Positions 30,206-32,842 of a stretch of DNA of 32,842 nucleotides are shown here, piece after piece. Under the pieces are notes generated by a model that saw only the letters and a program-made list of their open reading frames with translations, did no database searches and was not told where the DNA came from. Position 1 is the stretch's first letter. Every line of letters starts with the position of its first letter. The position numbers and the translations under genes were made by a program. The stretch spans positions 1 through 32,842 of the forward strand of contig JAHCJW010000024.1 of NCBI GenBank assembly GCA_026126125.1, given 5' to 3'. This DNA comes from Devosia sp. Its GTDB lineage: Bacteria > Pseudomonadota > Alphaproteobacteria > Rhizobiales > Devosiaceae.

Positions 30206-31561
30206 TTGTTTCACGATCCAGACCGCCGTCAATCCATCCCCAATCGCCGCATCGCCATCATCGGCGCGGGCATGGCCGGCCTTTCCGCAGCCTGGCTGCT
30301 CAGCCAGCGCCACACGGTGCGGGTGTATGAAAAGGAGAACTGGATCGGCGGTCATGCCCATACGGTGGATGTCGACACCCCGAGCGGTCAGGTTGCGGTG
30401 GATACCGGGTTCATTGTCTATAACGAGGCGAATTATCCGAACTTCACCGCCCTGCTCGACCATCTCAACGTCGCCAATGTCGAGACGAACATGTCCTTCG
30501 CCGCTTCCACCGGCAATGGCAATTTCGAATATTCCAGCGACCTCATCGGCATTGTCGGACAGAAGCGTAATATTGCCCGGCCGTTCTTTTGGAAAATGCT
30601 TCTCGATATCGCCCGCTTCTATAGCCATGCCGGCGGCATGGTGGATCATCCGGAGCTGAACGATCTGACGCTGGGGGATTTTCTCGCGCGCCACAACTAT
30701 TCCGGCGCGCTGGTCGATCATCATATCCTGCCCATGTGCGCGGCGATCTGGTCGAGTTCGACGCGAGAAATCCGCGACTTTCCCATGCAGGCCTTTGTCC
30801 GCTTCTTTTCCAGCCACCAATTGTTCACGCTGGGCCGGCGGGTGAACTGGCGCACGGTGAAGGGCGGCAGCCGCTCTTATGTCGAGGCGCTGACGCGCGG
30901 CTTTGCCGGCGATGTGCTCAAGGCCAATGGAGCGAAGCGCATTTTCCGCGAGAACGGCGTCATCATCGTCGAGGACGCCAAGGGCGAACGCGACGTGTTC
31001 ACCGATCTGGTTCTGGCAACCCACGCCGATATTTCGCTCGGCCTGCTCGCCGACCCCGATCCGCTCGAGACGCGCCTTCTCGGCGCCTTCCGCTACAGCG
31101 ACAATCTGGCGGTGCTGCATGACGATCCCAGCCTGATGCCCAAGCGCCGCCATATCTGGGCCAGCTGGAATTATATTGGCGGCCGCACCGAGGACGATGA
31201 CCGTGCGCTCTGCGTCAGCTACTGGATGAACCGGTTGCAGGATTTCGACAAACGCCACCCGCTGATCTTGACGCTCAATCCCGCCCATGCCCCGCGACCA
31301 GAAACCATCAAGGGCAGCTATAACTACACCCACCCGCTGTTCGACCATGGCGCCCTTTCGGCCCAGCGCGAACTCTGGCGCCTGCAAGGCCGGCGCAACA
31401 CCTGGTTCTGCGGTAGCTATTTCGGCTATGGCTTCCATGAGGACGCGCTGCAATCGGGCCTCGCGGTGGCAGAGAATTTCGGCGTCCGCAGGCCCTGGAA
31501 CGTGCCCAATGCCTCAGGGCGGATCAGCGCGGAGCCGCCGCCCGCTTTGGCCGCAGAATGA
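30206..31561 (+). CDS. FAD-dependent amine-oxidase-type flavoprotein (RpoE regulon)
   Basis: 451 residues. The N-terminal Rossmann motif IAIIGAGMAGLSAAWLLSQR then YEKENWIGGHAHTVDVD binds FAD; FIVYNEANYPNFTALLDHLN, VKGGSRSYVEALTRGFAGDV and a C-terminal WFCGSYFGYGFHEDALQSGL are typical of the NAD/FAD-binding oxidoreductases found beside DUF1365. Such pairs sit in RpoE-controlled clusters in Rhodobacter and relatives, where neighbouring genes modify membrane fatty acids (cyclopropane or furan fatty acids). The precise reaction here is unproven. The start is TTG 30206, ten bases after AGGAG. The stop overlaps DUF1365 by four bases. The methyltransferase gene that often follows in such clusters is not in this window. 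Confidence 0.87.
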   Translation: MFHDPDRRQSIPNRRIAIIGAGMAGLSAAWLLSQRHTVRVYEKENWIGGHAHTVDVDTPSGQVAVDTGFIVYNEANYPNFTALLDHLNVANVETNMSFAASTGNGNFEYSSDLIGIVGQKRNIARPFFWKMLLDIARFYSHAGGMVDHPELNDLTLGDFLARHNYSGALVDHHILPMCAAIWSSSTREIRDFPMQAFVRFFSSHQLFTLGRRVNWRTVKGGSRSYVEALTRGFAGDVLKANGAKRIFRENGVIIVEDAKGERDVFTDLVLATHADISLGLLADPDPLETRLLGAFRYSDNLAVLHDDPSLMPKRRHIWASWNYIGGRTEDDDRALCVSYWMNRLQDFDKRHPLILTLNPAHAPRPETIKGSYNYTHPLFDHGALSAQRELWRLQGRRNTWFCGSYFGYGFHEDALQSGLAVAENFGVRRPWNVPNASGRISAEPPPALAAE

Positions 31562-32301
31562 GCGCGGGCGCCGCGATCTATGAGGGTGTCGTCGTCCACC
31601 AGCGGCTGCGCCCCAAGGCGCACCGGCTGAACTATCGGGTGTTTTGTCTGCTGCTCGATCTCGACGATTTGCCCGATCTCGACCGCAAGCTGCGGTTTTT
31701 TGCATATAATCGCTGGGGTCCGCTCAGTTTTCACGAGCGCGACCACGGCGATGGTGGCGCCTTGCGGCCCTGGGTCGAAGCCCAGCTGCAATCGGCCGGC
31801 ATCGTCGCCGATGGGCCGATCCGGGTTCTGTGTTATCCGCGCATGCTCGGCTATGTGTTCAATCCGCTGACGGTCTATTTCTGTCACAAGCGCGACGGCA
31901 CACTGGCGGGTCTGGTCTACGAGGTGCACAACACCCATGGCGAGCGCCACGCCTATGTGCTGCCCGCCGAAGGCTCGAATGGCGGGCGGGTGCGCCACCA
32001 ATGCGCCAAGACCTTCTTCGTTTCCCCCTTCATGCCGATGGACTGCACCTATAATTTCAGCATTCTGCCACCCGGCGAGCGCGTGCATATCGGGATCAAC
32101 GAAACGGACGGCGAAGGGCCGCTGCTCAGCGCCACCTTTGCCGGCACGCATGCCGCGCTGACCGACGCCAACCTGTTGCGGGCGGTATGGCGCCATCCGC
32201 TGATGACGCTGAAGGTAACGGCAGGCATCCACTGGGAAGCGTTGAAACTGCTGGCCAAGGGATTGAAGATCTATCGACACACTCCGGCGCCGCCCCGGTG
32301 A
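31558..32301 (+). CDS. DUF1365 family protein
   Basis: 247 residues. IYEGVVVHQRLRPKAHRLNY then RVFCLLLDLDDLPDLDRKLR opens the DUF1365 domain. GPIRVLCYPRMLGYVFNPLT and VYFCHKRDGTLAGLVYEVHN are its best conserved part, and the protein ends AGIHWEALKLLAKGLKIY. Its function is unknown; it nearly always accompanies the FAD oxidase and often a cyclopropane-fatty-acid-synthase-like methyltransferase. The ATG overlaps the oxidase stop. It converges on the short-chain dehydrogenase gene with a 16-base gap. Confidence 0.9.
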   Translation: MSAGAAIYEGVVVHQRLRPKAHRLNYRVFCLLLDLDDLPDLDRKLRFFAYNRWGPLSFHERDHGDGGALRPWVEAQLQSAGIVADGPIRVLCYPRMLGYVFNPLTVYFCHKRDGTLAGLVYEVHNTHGERHAYVLPAEGSNGGRVRHQCAKTFFVSPFMPMDCTYNFSILPPGERVHIGINETDGEGPLLSATFAGTHAALTDANLLRAVWRHPLMTLKVTAGIHWEALKLLAKGLKIYRHTPAPPR

Positions 32302-32317
32302 GCGCGGCCATCGCGTT

Positions 32318-32842
32318 TCAGAACCGCACCAAACGACGCGTGATGGCGAAGAAGAGCGGATAGGGCAGGACGCCCAGAATTTTCATCAGCAGCGTCATCT
32401 GCCAGGGGAAGACGATCTCGAACTTGCCGCGTTCGAGGCCATCGGCGATGAGGCGGGCGGCCCGCTCGGCATCGATCAAAAACGGCATCGGAAATTTGTT
32501 GCGGCGCGTCAGCGGCGTGTCGACAAAACCGGGATTGATCAGGGTCATGCCGACACTGGCGCTCTCGAGTTCGGGCTTGAGCGCTTCGGCCAGGGCAATC
32601 AGCCCCGCCTTGCTGGCGCTATAGGCCGCGGCGGTCGGCAGGCCGCGATAGCCGGCCACCGAGGCCACGATCGCGACCCGTCCCGCCTTGCGTTCGACCA
32701 TACCGGGGAGCAACGCGGAAAGGCAGTTCGCCGTCCCCATCACATTGGTGTCGATGATCCGACGGAATTCCCCGAGATCGAAACTGTTCGCCGTAACTTC
32801 GGAATGGGTGCCGGCGTTGAGCACAGCCAGAGCCAGGGGCCC
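32318..32842 (-). CDS. Short-chain dehydrogenase/reductase, N-terminus outside the window
   Basis: The frame is open to the right edge, so the start and the cofactor-binding TGxxxGxG motif are missing; 174 residues are visible. LAVLNAGTHSE contains the NAG motif of classical SDRs, followed by IIDTNVMGTANCLSALLPGM, VAIVASVAGYRGLPTAAAYS with the catalytic Ser, and the catalytic Tyr-x3-Lys in AYSASKAGL, then LINPGFVDTPLTRRN. The C-terminus has a hydrophobic tail (LPYPLFFAITRRLVRF) that may sit on the membrane. SDR genes are regular members of FAD oxidase-DUF1365 clusters, but this one is on the opposite strand. Substrate unknown. Confidence 0.88.
   Translation of the reverse strand, partial: GPLALAVLNAGTHSEVTANSFDLGEFRRIIDTNVMGTANCLSALLPGMVERKAGRVAIVASVAGYRGLPTAAAYSASKAGLIALAEALKPELESASVGMTLINPGFVDTPLTRRNKFPMPFLIDAERAARLIADGLERGKFEIVFPWQMTLLMKILGVLPYPLFFAITRRLVRF

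Noticed and set aside
1..32842. CRISPR arrays, tRNA or rRNA genes, insertion sequences, prophage or attachment sites
   Set aside because: No regularly spaced repeats, no tRNA-like folds, no transposase or integrase reading frames and no flanking direct repeats were seen while reading both strands; a covariance-model search could still find a small RNA.

Overview
The window looks like chromosomal DNA from a GC-rich alphaproteobacterium, most likely of the Hyphomicrobiales (Devosia-like). The evidence is the high GC content, the many 4-bp ATGA gene overlaps, an ECF sigma/ChrR pair of the alphaproteobacterial type, a FixL-like heme PAS kinase, a clustered pca pathway, and a copper-type denitrification locus with NnrS and an NsrR-like Rrf2 regulator. 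The genus is an inference; the class is better supported. No transposase, integrase, tRNA, rRNA or CRISPR array was seen.

Layout. (1) 1-905: the end of a ROK-family sugar kinase, overlapped by cutC. (2) 1.2-5.2 kb: a chemoreceptor with its own terminator, an Rnk-like transcription regulator on the minus strand, and a Glu/Leu/Phe/Val-type dehydrogenase. (3) 5.3-8.8 kb: an IclR (PcaR/PobR type) regulator divergent from pcaI-pcaJ-pcaF, which finish beta-ketoadipate breakdown; a long inverted repeat lies between them. (4) 9.0-10.6 kb: an ABC-F ATPase. (5) 10.7-21.0 kb: an oxygen/nitrogen-oxide region. It holds a Crp/Fnr regulator without cluster cysteines, an OmpR-type response regulator, a FixL-like hybrid kinase whose receiver domain is cut off by an amber codon, pseudoazurin, nirK, a nirV-like gene, nnrS, a convergent murB, nsrR, and an FmdE-like/DUF1971 pair. 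Sites fitting Fnr/NnrR (TTGAC-N4-GTCAA and TTGCG-N4-CGCAA) lie before pseudoazurin/nirK and nnrS. A near-consensus NsrR operator lies before the FmdE-like gene.

(6) 21.1-28.1 kb: an accessory export locus. It has a DUF4214 protein and a three-gene, translationally coupled operon of the NHLM bacteriocin-export type: a C39 peptidase-ABC protein, a second ABC protein and a HlyD-like adaptor. The two ABC proteins carry complementary losses of key residues, so together they should make one intact and one degenerate ATP site. The DUF4214 protein begins with a short segment ending in Gly-Gly and is a candidate substrate. No recognisable small NHLP or Nif11 precursor was found nearby. This is the least described part of the window.

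(7) 28.3-32.8 kb: an RpoE-ChrR (singlet-oxygen type) stress locus. rpoE-chrR-DUF2177 runs on the minus strand and an FAD oxidase-DUF1365 pair runs divergently. Both directions start from matching elements, GATCCA-N15-CGTATC, which look like a pair of promoters for this sigma factor. A short-chain dehydrogenase runs off the right edge.
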